Positions 1 through 14,900 are shown, numbered from the stretch's first letter. The stretch is 64,000 bases of DNA from Mycobacterium kubicae (GCF_015689175.1 NZ_CP065047.1:4526001-4590000), one strand, 5' to 3'. The notes: generated from the letters alone by a model not told the origin. Numbers and translations: made by a program.

Positions 1-2
1 CG

Positions 3-674
3 CGGCGGGGACAGGGGCTGCGCCAGTCGCAGCGGGGGTTGCTCGGTCATCTGGGTCCCGGGCGTGCACGCAGTGGCGGTAGGTTGGTGCGTCAGCCGCA
101 GCGTCTTCCGGAATCGTTGTCCACCAACGATGTCGACGCGTTCCTGGCGACACTGGCAACGCACCGGGACCGGGCGATGGTGCTGGTGATGCTACTCGGA
201 GGGCTGCGTTCGGCCGAGGCGCGTGGCCTGCTGCTCGCCGACGTCGATATGGGCCGGCGCCGGCTTCGGGTGATCGGCAAGGGCGGCAAGGAACGTCATG
301 TCCCGGTCGATGCGGCGTTCTTCACCGAGCTCGCCGCCTACCTGCGATGGGAGCGGCCGCCGGGGTTGGCGACGCCGCAGTGCTTCGTAGTGCTGCGCGG
401 CCCGACGACCGGTGCACCGGTCAGCGAGGCCGGGCTGCGCAGCCTGTTCCGTCGGCACCGGGAGACCTCTGGCGCCACAAGAGTCCGCCCGCACCGTTTA
501 CGGCATACCTACGGCACCGAATTGTCGGCGGCCGGAATCGATCTGCTGGCGTTGCGGGCGTTGATGGGGCATGTCTCGCCGGAGACCACGGCCCGCTACG
601 TGCATTTGTCGATCGAGCAGCTCGCCGCCGAATACGGTGCTGCTCGTGCGACGTTGGCCGGAGCCCGGCAGTGA
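3..674 (+). CDS. Tyrosine recombinase, TnpA-like (5' end outside window)
   Basis: This is the C-terminal catalytic part of a phage-integrase-family tyrosine recombinase. The frame is open from base 3, so the true start lies left of the window; a TTG at 39 is only the first internal start-like codon. The catalytic set is visible: Arg in GGLRSAEARG, Lys in the beta-hairpin VIGKGGKERH, HRLRH, the second His in LMGH, and the Tyr nucleophile in TARYVHLS. It overlaps the next recombinase by 4 bases (GTGA). Two adjacent tyrosine recombinases, the second about 650 residues long, are the arrangement of TnpA and TnpB in Tn554-type elements. TnpA of Tn554 is about 360 residues, so roughly 140 are missing here. 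Function is inferred from family and order. Confidence 0.85.
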   Translation, partial: RRGQGLRQSQRGLLGHLGPGRARSGGRLVRQPQRLPESLSTNDVDAFLATLATHRDRAMVLVMLLGGLRSAEARGLLLADVDMGRRRLRVIGKGGKERHVPVDAAFFTELAAYLRWERPPGLATPQCFVVLRGPTTGAPVSEAGLRSLFRRHRETSGATRVRPHRLRHTYGTELSAAGIDLLALRALMGHVSPETTARYVHLSIEQLAAEYGAARATLAGARQ

Positions 675-2614
675 CCACGGTGTTGGTCGGCCAACCCGTA
701 GGCGCCGACGAGGTGGTGGCGGATTATCTCGACCACGTCGCCACCCTGGGTTTGAGCGGGCGGGCGGTACGCGACCGGATTCGGATCGCTCGCGACTTCA
801 CCGCACGCCACCGCGACCTGCACGCCTGGATGACGCTGCCGGCAGCCGAGCGGATCGCCGAGATACGGGACACCGGGGCGTGGCCGCTGATCTGTCACAC
901 GATCGGCACCGGCCGGTTACGGCTGGACGTCGAGCTGGCCGCGGTCAAACAGTTGACCGGGCTGGGCCGCGCAGTGGAGGACCGGGATCCGAGCGGATTC
1001 GCCGCGTTGCGGAATGCGGGAATTCGGTTGGGCTGGAGGAGTTCCTGGGTCGAGACGGTCCTCGGCGAATGTCTGGCGGTAGTGCTGGCACACCACGGCG
1101 GAATGGTCGCCGACCTGACCGGCGACGCGCTCGACGACTTCGACGCCGCGCTGTCACGTACCGTGGTGCCGCCATCGTCGCGGCGGGCATACAGGGGGCG
1201 GCTGGCCAGCCTGCGGCAGCTGTTGTTCGAGACCGCGGTCATCGACACCGCGCCGAAACGCCGGCGGTGGGCCCGTAGCCTCGAGCAGCGCTTCACCGAG
1301 GTGGAGATGCCCGACCCGATCCGTCAGACGTTGCTGCGCTACATCGGCGTGCGCGCGGCGGTGCTGCGGCCCAAATCGGTCGAGTCGCTGATCAACGACC
1401 TGCTGCCCTTCGCCGAATACCTCACCGCTCACCATCCCGACGTCATCAGCCTGCGTGAACTCGACCGGAGCTGCATCGAGGGCTACCTGAAATGGAATCG
1501 CACCCGGGGCTGGCGTGGTCAGCGCGCCGCCGCGGGCGCCGGGCGCACCGTCTCGGCCGCGGTGGCCCAGTCGGCAGTGCTCAGTCTGCGCAACCTGCTC
1601 GACGACATCACCGCCTGGGGCTGGGCGCAGGCCCCACCACGGCGGTTGGTATTCGCCGCCGACGTCCCCAAACTCGACCAGCCGTTGCCACGCGCGCTAG
1701 CACCCGATGTGGACGCGGCAGTGATGAACGCCGTTGCCCACCTGCAGGATCCGTTCGCCCGCATCGGCCTGACCGTGCTGCGTGGTGCCGGCCTGCGGGC
1801 GGGGGAACTGCTCGACCTCGAACTGGGCAGCATCATCGACTACGGACCGGCCGGAACCTGGCTGAAGGTGCCACTGGGCAAGCTCGCCACCGAACGCATG
1901 GTCCCGCTCTCCGCCGCGACCCTCGCCGCGCTCGACGAGTGGGTCGCCCTCCGCGGCACGCACCGGCCGCTGCCGCACCCACGCACCGGCGTGCTCACCG
2001 ACTTTCTGTTCACCCGGCACGGACGCCGCCTGGGCTACACCCGGCTGCGCAACGGGCTGCTCACCGCCGCTGAATCCGCCGGGTTGCACCGTCCCGACGG
2101 CGGCGTCCTGATGGTCACTCCACATCAGTTGCGCCACACCTGGGCCACCGAACTCGCCAACGCCGGGATGAGTCTGCAGGCCTTGATGTCCTTACTCGGG
2201 CACGTCACTCCACAAATGACGATCCGCTACGCCACCCTGGCCTCGCCCACCCTGCGCGCGGCCTACGACGAAGCGATGGGCAAGATGCGCCGCCAGTTCA
2301 CCCTCACCCCGGTCGGCAAACCGATCCTGCCCGACAAGGTCGGCTGGCTGCACAGTGAAATGCTGAAAACCCGCGTTGCACACGGATACTGCGCTCGCCA
2401 CGAATCCGCGGGCGCGTGCCCTTATGCCAACATCTGCGAAACCTGCGACAACTACGTCACCGCCCCCGAATTCCGCGACACGCTCACCGACCAACTCGCC
2501 GACGTCCAGGCCCTCAGAACCGACGCCGAGTGCCGCGGCTGGACCGACGAAGCCGCCCGCCACGACCGCGTCGCCCACGCCCTTACCGACCACCTCCAGC
2601 GCCTCGATCGATGA
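671..2614 (+). CDS. Large tyrosine recombinase, TnpB-like of Tn554 type
   Basis: A 647-residue tyrosine recombinase starting at GTG, overlapping the upstream recombinase by GTGA. The N-terminal two thirds is a long DNA-binding region. The catalytic domain carries Arg in GAGLRAGELL, HQLRH, LLGH and Tyr in TIRYATL. After it is a Cys-rich tail, YCARHESAGACPYANICETC, resembling the zinc-binding C-terminus of Tn554 TnpB (about 630 residues). Length, partner gene and tail together support a Tn554-like transposition module rather than an ordinary phage integrase. The catalytic residues look intact, but the third gene of the module is broken, so autonomous mobility is doubtful. Confidence 0.85.
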   Translation: MTTVLVGQPVGADEVVADYLDHVATLGLSGRAVRDRIRIARDFTARHRDLHAWMTLPAAERIAEIRDTGAWPLICHTIGTGRLRLDVELAAVKQLTGLGRAVEDRDPSGFAALRNAGIRLGWRSSWVETVLGECLAVVLAHHGGMVADLTGDALDDFDAALSRTVVPPSSRRAYRGRLASLRQLLFETAVIDTAPKRRRWARSLEQRFTEVEMPDPIRQTLLRYIGVRAAVLRPKSVESLINDLLPFAEYLTAHHPDVISLRELDRSCIEGYLKWNRTRGWRGQRAAAGAGRTVSAAVAQSAVLSLRNLLDDITAWGWAQAPPRRLVFAADVPKLDQPLPRALAPDVDAAVMNAVAHLQDPFARIGLTVLRGAGLRAGELLDLELGSIIDYGPAGTWLKVPLGKLATERMVPLSAATLAALDEWVALRGTHRPLPHPRTGVLTDFLFTRHGRRLGYTRLRNGLLTAAESAGLHRPDGGVLMVTPHQLRHTWATELANAGMSLQALMSLLGHVTPQMTIRYATLASPTLRAAYDEAMGKMRRQFTLTPVGKPILPDKVGWLHSEMLKTRVAHGYCARHESAGACPYANICETCDNYVTAPEFRDTLTDQLADVQALRTDAECRGWTDEAARHDRVAHALTDHLQRLDR

Positions 2615-2658
2615 ACATCCCACCCCGACGGGTTGACCCGCCCCCGAGGGCCGGATAA
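2611..2658 (+). pseudogene. Truncated start of the third Tn554-type transposition gene (TnpC/DUF6262-like)
   Basis: An ATG at 2611 overlaps the TnpB-like stop by ATGA and reads [15 protein letters not shown] before a stop at 2656. In actinobacterial Tn554-like modules a small DNA-binding protein of about 100-130 residues follows here, often beginning in a similar basic, Pro-rich way. Only 15 codons survive, after which the sequence becomes an IS256-family transposase tail in another frame. The simplest reading is a gene cut by insertion of, or recombination with, an IS256-type element at about 2640-2655. Assignment rests on position and a short similarity from memory. Confidence 0.5.
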
Positions 2659-2879
2659 AGGAACGACTCAACAAAGAGATCCGCCGCCGCACCGACGTCG
2701 TCGGCATCTTTCCCGACCGCAACGCCCTCATCCGCCTGGTCGGTGCTGTCCTGGCCGAACAACACGACGAATGGGCCGAATCGCGCCGCTACCTCGGCCT
2801 AGAGCTCCTCAGCAAATCCCGCGCCGACCACACGCCATCAGCAGAACAGGAGGGCAGCCCGGCGGCACTGACCGCCTGA
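2643..2879 (+). pseudogene. 3' remnant of an IS256-family (mutator) transposase
   Basis: Translation in the third frame gives about 75 residues ending at TGA 2877. It contains [18 protein letters not shown] followed by [17 protein letters not shown], the characteristic C-terminus of IS256-family mutator transposases. The catalytic DDE region and the whole N-terminus are missing, and there is no start codon of its own. It abuts the truncated TnpC-like gene. The following bases to about 2945 (ESHDDVVHHVPGLDR in one frame) probably hold the element's right end and terminal repeat, whose exact limit I cannot place. Confidence 0.8.
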
Positions 2880-3183
2880 ACTATTACCTCGAAGAATCAC
2901 ACGACGACGTCGTACACCACGTCCCTGGACTTGACCGTCGGGCCGGACAAGACTGTGATGGGACCTGAGTTCAGGTCAGGCTCCTATGAGGTCACCGCCC
3001 GCCCGGCCAGCACCAAGGGCGTGGCGTGCCCGACAGGCGACAAATCAATTTCAGGACACCCAAAACCGGGGTCAGTCGCTAGTGAGGGTCAACCCGCCAG
3101 ACAGCCACCACCATCTTCACAGTCGCTGTGAGGCGGGCAAAAAGAGCACCACCCGGGTCAGAGGCGCATGTGGCAGATGTGAC
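2880..3183. other. Non-coding stretch between IS remnant and ppx2
   Basis: No convincing gene is present. The left part is probably the IS256-element end. A near-perfect palindrome (GACCTGA, 2-base gap, TCAGGTC) lies at 2962-2977. The right part contains one copy (3122-3141) of a short repeat that also forms a 22-bp inverted pair at 14901-14984. Confidence 0.5.
3122..3141. repeat. Single copy of the GTCGCTGTGAGGCGGGCAAA repeat
   Basis: These 20 bases are identical to the right arm of the inverted repeat at 14963-14984. The two copies are in the same orientation and bracket the ppx2-to-tetR block. Confidence 0.75.
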
Positions 3184-4131
3184 TCAGTCAGCGATCGACC
3201 ACACGATGCCGTCGAGAATGTCGTGTTCGCTGACGGTCAGCTCGTCGATGCCGGCGCGCTCGTGCAGTTCGCGGGCCAGTTCCTCGACCACGATCGCGCC
3301 GCCGCCGATCACGTCGACGCGGCCTTCGTGCATTGGCGGCAACGCGGCGCGCTGCCGGCGCGGCATTGCGATCAATTCCTCACAGACCGTCAGCAGCCGA
3401 GCGCGCGGCACCCGCGAAAGGTGAATCGCCGCAGCGTCATAGGCGGTCATTCGGTGAGCAAGCGCCGACAGTGTGGTCATGGTCCCGGCCAGTCCCACCC
3501 AGGTACGCGCCTGCTCGACCGGCACCGCCCGCAGCGCGGGCGCCAACCGCTCCCGTACCACCCGGCGGGCGTCGGCCACCTCCTCGGCCGTGGGCGGGTC
3601 GGAGTGCAAACAGCGTTCGGTCAAGCGGACACAGCCGATGTCGGCCGAATAACTGGCCACCACCCCGGCCGACCCGCCGAGCACTATCTCGGTGGAGCCG
3701 CCGCCCAAATCGACAACGACGAAAGGGGCGCCGGCACTGTCCAATTCCGACACTGCGCCCCGAAATGACAACTCAGCCTCCTGCGCGCCGCTGATCACCT
3801 CGGCGACCGCGCCCGGGATCACCGCACCCAGCACCTCGGCGGTCATCGCGAAGAAGTCGTCGCGGTTGGCGACATCACGCGCGGCCGAGGTCGCCACCAT
3901 CCGCACCCGGGAAACCTGGTGTGCGCGCAGCAGATCGGCATAGTCGACCAACGCCGCGCGCGTGCGCGCGATCGCCTCCGGCGCGAATTCGCCCGTTGCG
4001 TCGACACCCTGACCCAACCGCACGATCCGCGTCTCGCGGTGCACGTCGCGCAGTTCTGCACCGGCCGGGTCGGCGATGAGCAACCGAATCGAGTTGGTAC
4101 CGCAATCAATGGCGCCGACCCTCATCGCCAT
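3184..4131 (-). CDS. ppx2: Ppx/GppA family exopolyphosphatase
   Basis: A 315-residue member of the Ppx/GppA phosphatase family (actin/Hsp70-like fold), which hydrolyses polyphosphate or pppGpp. The first phosphate loop is near the N-terminus (AIDCGTNSIRLL), and a second glycine-rich loop is VVDLGGGSTEI around residue 140. Catalytic Glu is expected near ETRIVRLGQG. The length matches the short mycobacterial type (M. tuberculosis Rv1026, about 319 residues). Two ATGs compete: 4131, and 4125, which overlaps the DUF501 stop by ATGA. It is the last gene of the minus-strand block eno, ftsB-like, DUF501, ppx2, an order conserved in mycobacteria. Confidence 0.92.
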   Translation of the reverse strand: MAMRVGAIDCGTNSIRLLIADPAGAELRDVHRETRIVRLGQGVDATGEFAPEAIARTRAALVDYADLLRAHQVSRVRMVATSAARDVANRDDFFAMTAEVLGAVIPGAVAEVISGAQEAELSFRGAVSELDSAGAPFVVVDLGGGSTEIVLGGSAGVVASYSADIGCVRLTERCLHSDPPTAEEVADARRVVRERLAPALRAVPVEQARTWVGLAGTMTTLSALAHRMTAYDAAAIHLSRVPRARLLTVCEELIAMPRRQRAALPPMHEGRVDVIGGGAIVVEELARELHERAGIDELTVSEHDILDGIVWSIAD

Positions 4132-4613
4132 TGCTCGACCACCAATACCGGCGCCATGGCCGGCTCGTCCGCCAGCAGTCCCAATGCCTCATCCCCCAAC
4201 GGGTTCACCCCGCGTCCTTTGGCCAGCGAGTGGGCGATCAGCACGTGCAGGCATTTCACCCGATCCGGCATGCCGCCGCCGGAGAACGTGGTGCCCAGTG
4301 GCTCGATGGCATCGCGCTCGGCCAGATACGACTCGTGAGCCCGCCGGTACGCGGCGGCCAGTTCGGGATCCTGGTGCAGCCGCTCGGTCATCTCGCGCAT
4401 GAGTCCGGTGGTCTCCAGTCTGCTGGCGGCCGCGGTGAGCAGCGGATGTGTCAGGTAGTACAACGTCGGAAACGGCGTTCCGTCAGGCAGTTTCGGTGCC
4501 GTCTTCACCACTCCGGGTTCGCCGTTGGGACAACGGTAAGCGATGGCCAGCACACCGCGCGGCTCACGGCCGAGCTGGCGTGCCACGGCTTGGACGTCGG
4601 CCGGGTCAACCAC
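4122..4613 (-). CDS. DUF501 family protein
   Basis: A 163-residue cytosolic protein of the DUF501 family, corresponding by position to Rv1025. Function is unknown. Recognisable stretches are CPNGEPGVVKTAPKLPDGTPF near the N-terminus, which is family-typical, and HVLIAHSLAKGRGVNPLGDE near the C-terminus. Start is a GTG at 4613 that overlaps the end of the ftsB-like gene by 8 bases, and its end overlaps ppx2 by up to 10, so the three are probably co-translated. No catalytic motif is recognised. Confidence 0.9.
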   Translation of the reverse strand: MVDPADVQAVARQLGREPRGVLAIAYRCPNGEPGVVKTAPKLPDGTPFPTLYYLTHPLLTAAASRLETTGLMREMTERLHQDPELAAAYRRAHESYLAERDAIEPLGTTFSGGGMPDRVKCLHVLIAHSLAKGRGVNPLGDEALGLLADEPAMAPVLVVEQWR

Positions 4614-5286
4614 CGGGCGTGGTCGGGTTCGGCGTGGCCGGCGGTGCGAGCTCCGCGGGTGCCGGCGCGGCGGGCGGCAGATGTGGATTGTCGGCGATGG
4701 TGTGCCACAGCGAGGTGTACCACGGTTCGTTCTTCGCCGGCGCCGCCGACTCAGTGCCCGGTTGGGTCGGCGTTGCCGCCGAGGGCGGCAGCTGCACCTG
4801 AAACGGGATGTCGCCGGGCTTGACGAAGCCCAGGCGTTCCCGGGCCTGCGCCGCGATGTAAGCCGGGTCCCCCAGCTGACCCTTGCGCTGCTCCAGGTCG
4901 GCGATCTGCTTGCGCAGCGCGGACTCGGTCGCGGTGAGCTGTTCCATCTCGGTGCGCTGGGCGAAGTAGGTCCGCACCGGCCCGGCGATGGTCAACGTCA
5001 GCACGCAGATGACCGCGGCCAGCACCGCGGCCCGGCGGGCGGTGAAACCCAGCCGCTGGTCAGATCGCTGCTCCACCGACTCGGCGAACGACCGCCGGAT
5101 CGGTTCGACGACATGCTCTTGCAGCGAGCGGGTGCTCTCGCCTCTGGTCTGCGCGGCCGTCGGTGCGGCCTTGGCCGAACTGGTGGGCCGGGAAGCCTTG
5201 GCGGCCCGGCGGCCCCGAGCCGAATCACCGGCCTTCCCCGGCCGCGAGGCCGGAGAGCGGCGCTTGGGATCGGCCCTGGCGCACAA
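4606..5286 (-). CDS. FtsB/DivIC-like septum formation initiator
   Basis: A 226-residue bitopic membrane protein of the FtsB/DivIC family, expected to take part in the divisome at midcell (Rv1024 position). The N-terminal ~95 residues are basic, Ala/Ser/Arg-rich and cytoplasmic. One membrane segment follows (AAVLAAVICVLTLTIAGPV), then a short coiled coil (QLTATESALRKQIADLEQRK), the RERLGFVKPGD motif typical of the family, and a Pro-rich tail. I prefer the TTG at 5286, just after the eno stop; a start at 5328 would overlap eno by 41 bases. No strong ribosome binding site decides this. Confidence 0.85.
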   Translation of the reverse strand: MCARADPKRRSPASRPGKAGDSARGRRAAKASRPTSSAKAAPTAAQTRGESTRSLQEHVVEPIRRSFAESVEQRSDQRLGFTARRAAVLAAVICVLTLTIAGPVRTYFAQRTEMEQLTATESALRKQIADLEQRKGQLGDPAYIAAQARERLGFVKPGDIPFQVQLPPSAATPTQPGTESAAPAKNEPWYTSLWHTIADNPHLPPAAPAPAELAPPATPNPTTPGG

Positions 5287-5287
5287 C

Positions 5288-7528
<2,241 letters not shown>

Positions 7529-7647
7529 TCACTGGTGTTGGCTACCGGGGTTCTGGCTGTCTAGCCAGGCAAACTGCATGGCGTGCAAACTCGGGGGAGA
7601 TTTCTCCACAAGTAGGCCCTATGAGTCGTCGCAAATCTCGATCGCGG

Positions 7648-8612
7648 TTACAGCAACGGGTGTTCGGCCGCCGAGTCGACTTCCCCGGCCGGCCAGTGCG
7701 CGCGCCATTCCTCTGCGGTGACAGTGCCCAGCGGGGCGACGTCGAGCTCGTCGGCCACGCTGGCGCCGCGGCGGGCGGCGGCGATCGCCTTCTCGACACC
7801 GCGCACGGTGTCCACGAAATCCAAGACCGCTGCACGCAGCGAATTTTCGGCGTCAACCTCGGCAGACAGCGTGATGGTGGTGATGTCGTCGGGAATCAAT
7901 TCGGCGGGCAACCCGGCTTTTTCCACCCGCTGAATCACCTTCTGCGCCAAGGCTAATGCGGGTTGACCGGTGTGCACGTCGTCGAGCACGGAGTTGCGGG
8001 GCTTTTCGGCCGCTTTGCGTTCTTCCCACTGCGCCAGCTGGTCCTCCAACGAAATCTGTTCTCCGGCAAGCACTCCCGGCACCCGGTTGCCCAGCTTGCG
8101 GATCAGCGTATCGGCGACGTCGTCGATGGTGAACGGAAGCTGCGACGCGTCTTCGGCGATGCGGGCGTGAAAGAGCACCTGCAGCAACAGGTCACCCAAT
8201 TCTTCGCGCACCTGCTCGACGTTGCCGCTGTGCACCGCGTCCAGCAGTTCGTAGGTTTCCTCCAGCAAATACCTGCGTAGCGAGTCGTGGGTTTGCTCGC
8301 TCTCCCACGGCCCGGCGGTGCGCAATTTGTCCATCATCGCCACCGCGTCGACCAGTCGCTCCCCGCGCGGGCGCTCCGGCGCCGAGATCAGCCGCGCTCC
8401 GGCGGCCAGTCGCGCGGTGACCGCGGGGTGCTTGGGGTCGGAGGACAACAGCACCGGCGCGTCGTCACCGCTGTGCACCGGGTGGGCTGCGGGCAGCGAC
8501 CAGGGCACCGCGACCGGCATCTCCTCGGTGTACTGCACCTCACCGGTGAGCAATTCGATGGCCTCGACCGGGACCAGGGAAGGACGCCGGGGGTCGACCA
8601 GGACGACAATCA

Positions 8613-8613
<1 letters not shown>
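7648..8613 (-). CDS. mazG: Nucleoside triphosphate pyrophosphohydrolase MazG
   Basis: A 321-residue MazG-family enzyme that hydrolyses (d)NTPs, including damaged ones, to monophosphates and pyrophosphate. The first ~90 residues are an extension seen in mycobacterial MazG. The metal-binding motif is EETYE (in RYLLEETYELLDAV) followed by EELGD (in VREELGDLLLQVLF). The start ATG at 8613 shares one base with the mfd stop (TGATG), so the two are probably translationally coupled. It corresponds to Rv1021. Confidence 0.95.
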
Positions 8614-12263
<3,650 letters not shown>

Positions 12264-12370
12264 GATGCCGCCATTCTAGGGCGCAGAAGTTCGTCAAGAA
12301 TGGGCCCGGCGGCGTCACGGACTCGTTAAGGCAGGCAGCGCAGGGTTGCGGCGGGGCGCAGCTTGGAAGC

Positions 12371-13738
12371 ATGACACTGCTGGAAATGCTGCCTTCGATC
12401 CGCCATGTCGCGCCGCGACGGTTCGACCCGGCGATCTGGCCGATGACCACCCGCACCGACGAGGAGGGCCGGTTGTGCGTCGGCGGCGTGGCGCTGGCTG
12501 ACCTCGCCGACGAGTTCCATACCCCGACCTACGTGATCGACGAGACCGACTTTCGTCGTCGCGCCCGGGGGTACCGCAAGCCGCTGCGCGACGCGGAGGT
12601 GGTCTATGCCGGGAAGTCGCTGTTGACCACCGCGGTGGCCCGCTGGGCGCGCGAAGAAGGGCTGGGCGTGGACGTGTGCTCGCCCGGTGAGCTGGCCACC
12701 GCGCTGGCCGGCGGGGTGGACCCCAGCCGCATCATCCTGCACGGCAACGCCAAGACACCGGAGGAATTGCGCGCTGCGGTGACTGTCGGTGTCGGGCGGA
12801 TCGTCGTCGACTCCTGCATGGAGATCGCCTACCTGGCCGGCCTGGCGCGCCGGCGCCAACGGGTGCTGGTCCGGGTCACCCCGGATATCGATGTGCACGG
12901 GCACCGGGCGGTCACCACCGGCATCAGCGACCAGAAGTTCGGTCTCACCCTGGCCCACGACCAGGCCGCCGATGCGGTCAAGCGGGTGCTCGCCCACCCG
13001 ATCCTCGACCTGATCGGCCTGCACTGCCACATCGGCTCGCAGGTCAGCGACCCGGGTCTGTACGCCGAGGCGATTCACCGGCTGATCGCGGCCATGGCCG
13101 ACATCCGCGCCCACCACGGCGTGATCCTGACCGAGCTGAACATCGGCGGCGGTCACGCCGTCCCGTACGCCCAGGGCGATGCCTCGCTGGACGTCGCGGC
13201 GCTGGCCGCCGCCGTCGAAGACGCACTCGACGAGGCCTGCGCGGCCGAGCATTTCCCGCGGCCCGCGCTCGTCGTAGAACCCGGCCGGGCCATCAGCGCC
13301 CGCGCCGGCGTCACGCTCTACCGGGTGTGTTCGGTCAAGTCGCAGCCGGGCGGGCGGACGTTCGTCGCGGTCGACGGCGGAATGAGCGACAACCCGCGGG
13401 TGTCGCTGTACGGCGCGCGGTACACGGTGGCGCTGGCCAACCGGCATTCTGCCGGGCCCAGACAGCGGGTGACGGTGGCCGGTCGGCACTGCGAGGCCGG
13501 CGATGAGATCGCCCGCGATATCGAACTGCCGGCCGACGTGCATCCCGGCGACCTGCTCGCGGTGGCGGGCACCGGCGCCTACCACCACAGCATGGCGTCG
13601 AACTACAACATGGTCGGCCGGCCCCCGCTGGTGGCGGTCAAAGACGGCCGGATCCGCCAGTTGGTGCGGCGGGAGACCATCGCCGACCTATTGGCGCGCG
13701 ACTGCGGGCCTCACCAGGGCATGGTGGCCCAGGAATAG
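12371..13738 (+). CDS. Diaminopimelate decarboxylase-like PLP enzyme (lysA paralogue)
   Basis: A 455-residue fold-type III PLP decarboxylase of the LysA family. The PLP lysine lies in VVYAGKSLLTTAV, the glycine-rich phosphate loop is NIGGGHAVPY, and EPGRAISARAG, VDGGMSDNPR, CEAGD and NMVGRPPLVAV are family landmarks. Diaminopimelate decarboxylase makes L-lysine, but in mycobacteria the housekeeping lysA is next to thrA elsewhere (Rv1293). This copy between mfd and glmU is therefore probably a second, divergent member that may act on another amino acid. YAGKS differs from the usual YAxKA. It diverges from mfd, and its end overlaps a convergent secreted-protein gene by 28 bases. Confidence 0.85.
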   Translation: MTLLEMLPSIRHVAPRRFDPAIWPMTTRTDEEGRLCVGGVALADLADEFHTPTYVIDETDFRRRARGYRKPLRDAEVVYAGKSLLTTAVARWAREEGLGVDVCSPGELATALAGGVDPSRIILHGNAKTPEELRAAVTVGVGRIVVDSCMEIAYLAGLARRRQRVLVRVTPDIDVHGHRAVTTGISDQKFGLTLAHDQAADAVKRVLAHPILDLIGLHCHIGSQVSDPGLYAEAIHRLIAAMADIRAHHGVILTELNIGGGHAVPYAQGDASLDVAALAAAVEDALDEACAAEHFPRPALVVEPGRAISARAGVTLYRVCSVKSQPGGRTFVAVDGGMSDNPRVSLYGARYTVALANRHSAGPRQRVTVAGRHCEAGDEIARDIELPADVHPGDLLAVAGTGAYHHSMASNYNMVGRPPLVAVKDGRIRQLVRRETIADLLARDCGPHQGMVAQE

Positions 13739-13968
13739 AAGGCGCCGTCGCCGACGTCGTGCACGCCGTAGGAGTCCCAGTAGTAGTCGTGGCAGACGCC
13801 GCCGTCCCACGGGACCGGCCGGCCCGCCGGATTGGGGTCGCCGGGGCACCACGTGGTGCACGCTTGCAGGCGCGGGCAGTTTCCCTGCTCGGCCTGAGCG
13901 GGTGCGGCAAGCCACAGGCCTCCCAGCACCGACAAAGTTGACGCTAGACCAGCGATAACTGCTTTCAT
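13711..13968 (-). CDS. Small secreted Cys-rich protein
   Basis: An 85-residue exported protein of unknown function. It starts with a classical signal peptide, MKAVIAGLASTLSVLGGLWL, cleaved near APAQA-EQ. The mature part of about 58 residues has four cysteines (CPRLQACTTWCPGD and GVCHDYYW) and is rich in Trp, Tyr and Asp. The ATG at 13968 follows GAAGGAG at good spacing; an ATG 48 bases further up would spoil the signal peptide. Its 3' end overlaps the convergent lysA-like gene by 28 bases. It resembles the small secreted Cys-containing proteins common in mycobacteria. Confidence 0.75.
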   Translation of the reverse strand: MKAVIAGLASTLSVLGGLWLAAPAQAEQGNCPRLQACTTWCPGDPNPAGRPVPWDGGVCHDYYWDSYGVHDVGDGAFYSWATMPW

Positions 13969-14055
13969 GGCCGCTCCTTCGTTACTGGCTGCCACGGTTG
14001 TGGCGGTCGTCAACAAGTGGACCGAGCGCGCGTTGCTACCGATCCCAATATTCGG

Positions 14056-14703
14056 TTATTCGTCTTGCAGTTGTGGATCGGCTTCCAGATGGGTCAGTCC
14101 GTTCCACATCAGGTTGACCAGGTGCGCGGCGACTACTTCTTTCTTGGGTTCGCGGGTGTTCAGCCACCACTGCGCGGTCATGGACACCGAACCGACCAGC
14201 GCTTGGGCGTACAGCGGAGCCAGGTCGGGGTCCAGGCCGCGGCGGGCGAAGTCGCCGGCGAGAATGGAGCTCACCTGACTGACGGCGTCGTTGAGCAGGC
14301 TGGAGTAGGTGCCCGAACTGATCGAGGCCGGCGAGTCGCGGATCATGATGCGGAAGCCGTCGGTGCGCTCTTCGACATAGGTGAGCAGCGCCAACGCGAC
14401 CCGCTCGACGCGCACCCGCGATCGGTTGTTCGTCAGCGACGAGGTGATGCCGTCCAGCAGCGCCGACATTTCCCGGTCGACGACAACGGCGTACAGGCCT
14501 TCCTTGCCGCCGAAATGCTCGTAGACGACCGGCTTGGACACGTTGGCGCGTTGGGCGATCTCTTCGATCGAGGTTCCGTCGTAGCCACGTTCGGCGAACA
14601 AGGTGCGCGCGATGCCGATCAGTTGGTGGCGCCGCTCGCTGCCGGTCATTCGGGCGCGGGGCGCGCGCACTTCTTTCTCTGGCTCCTTGTCCGGTATGGC
14701 CAC
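14056..14703 (-). CDS. TetR family regulator (Rv1019-like)
   Basis: A 215-residue TetR repressor. The HTH is RRHQLIGIARTLFAERGYDG, then TSIEEIAQRANVSKPVVYEH; FGGKEGLYAVVVDRE leads into the ligand domain. By position, upstream of tRNA-Gln and glmU and transcribed away from them, it matches Rv1019. I prefer the GTG at 14703; ATGs at 14802 and before TGSERRHQ are alternatives, and no clear ribosome binding site decides. It is convergent with the secreted-protein gene. Regulated genes cannot be told from the sequence. Confidence 0.9.
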   Translation of the reverse strand: MAIPDKEPEKEVRAPRARMTGSERRHQLIGIARTLFAERGYDGTSIEEIAQRANVSKPVVYEHFGGKEGLYAVVVDREMSALLDGITSSLTNNRSRVRVERVALALLTYVEERTDGFRIMIRDSPASISSGTYSSLLNDAVSQVSSILAGDFARRGLDPDLAPLYAQALVGSVSMTAQWWLNTREPKKEVVAAHLVNLMWNGLTHLEADPQLQDE

Positions 14704-14900
14704 GTCAGTAAGGGTATCGGCCGGTCGGGCCCACTGGGAGTGGACGGCGTCGACTGTGCGGTGGTGGCGCCAGAATCGCGGGTTTTCCGCCCTGCCCCGC
14801 ACATTCGGATGCGCAGGTTCACGCTCGGTGAAGCGCGCGTGCTCCCAGGGCCGCTCCTGCCCCAGCCGTCACATCAGCCTCTCGGCCGGGCGAGACACTT

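Noticed and set aside
2962..2977. GACCTGA-GT-TCAGGTC palindrome as a terminator or operator
   Set aside because: The loop is only two bases, there is no U-tract, and no functional gene reads into it.
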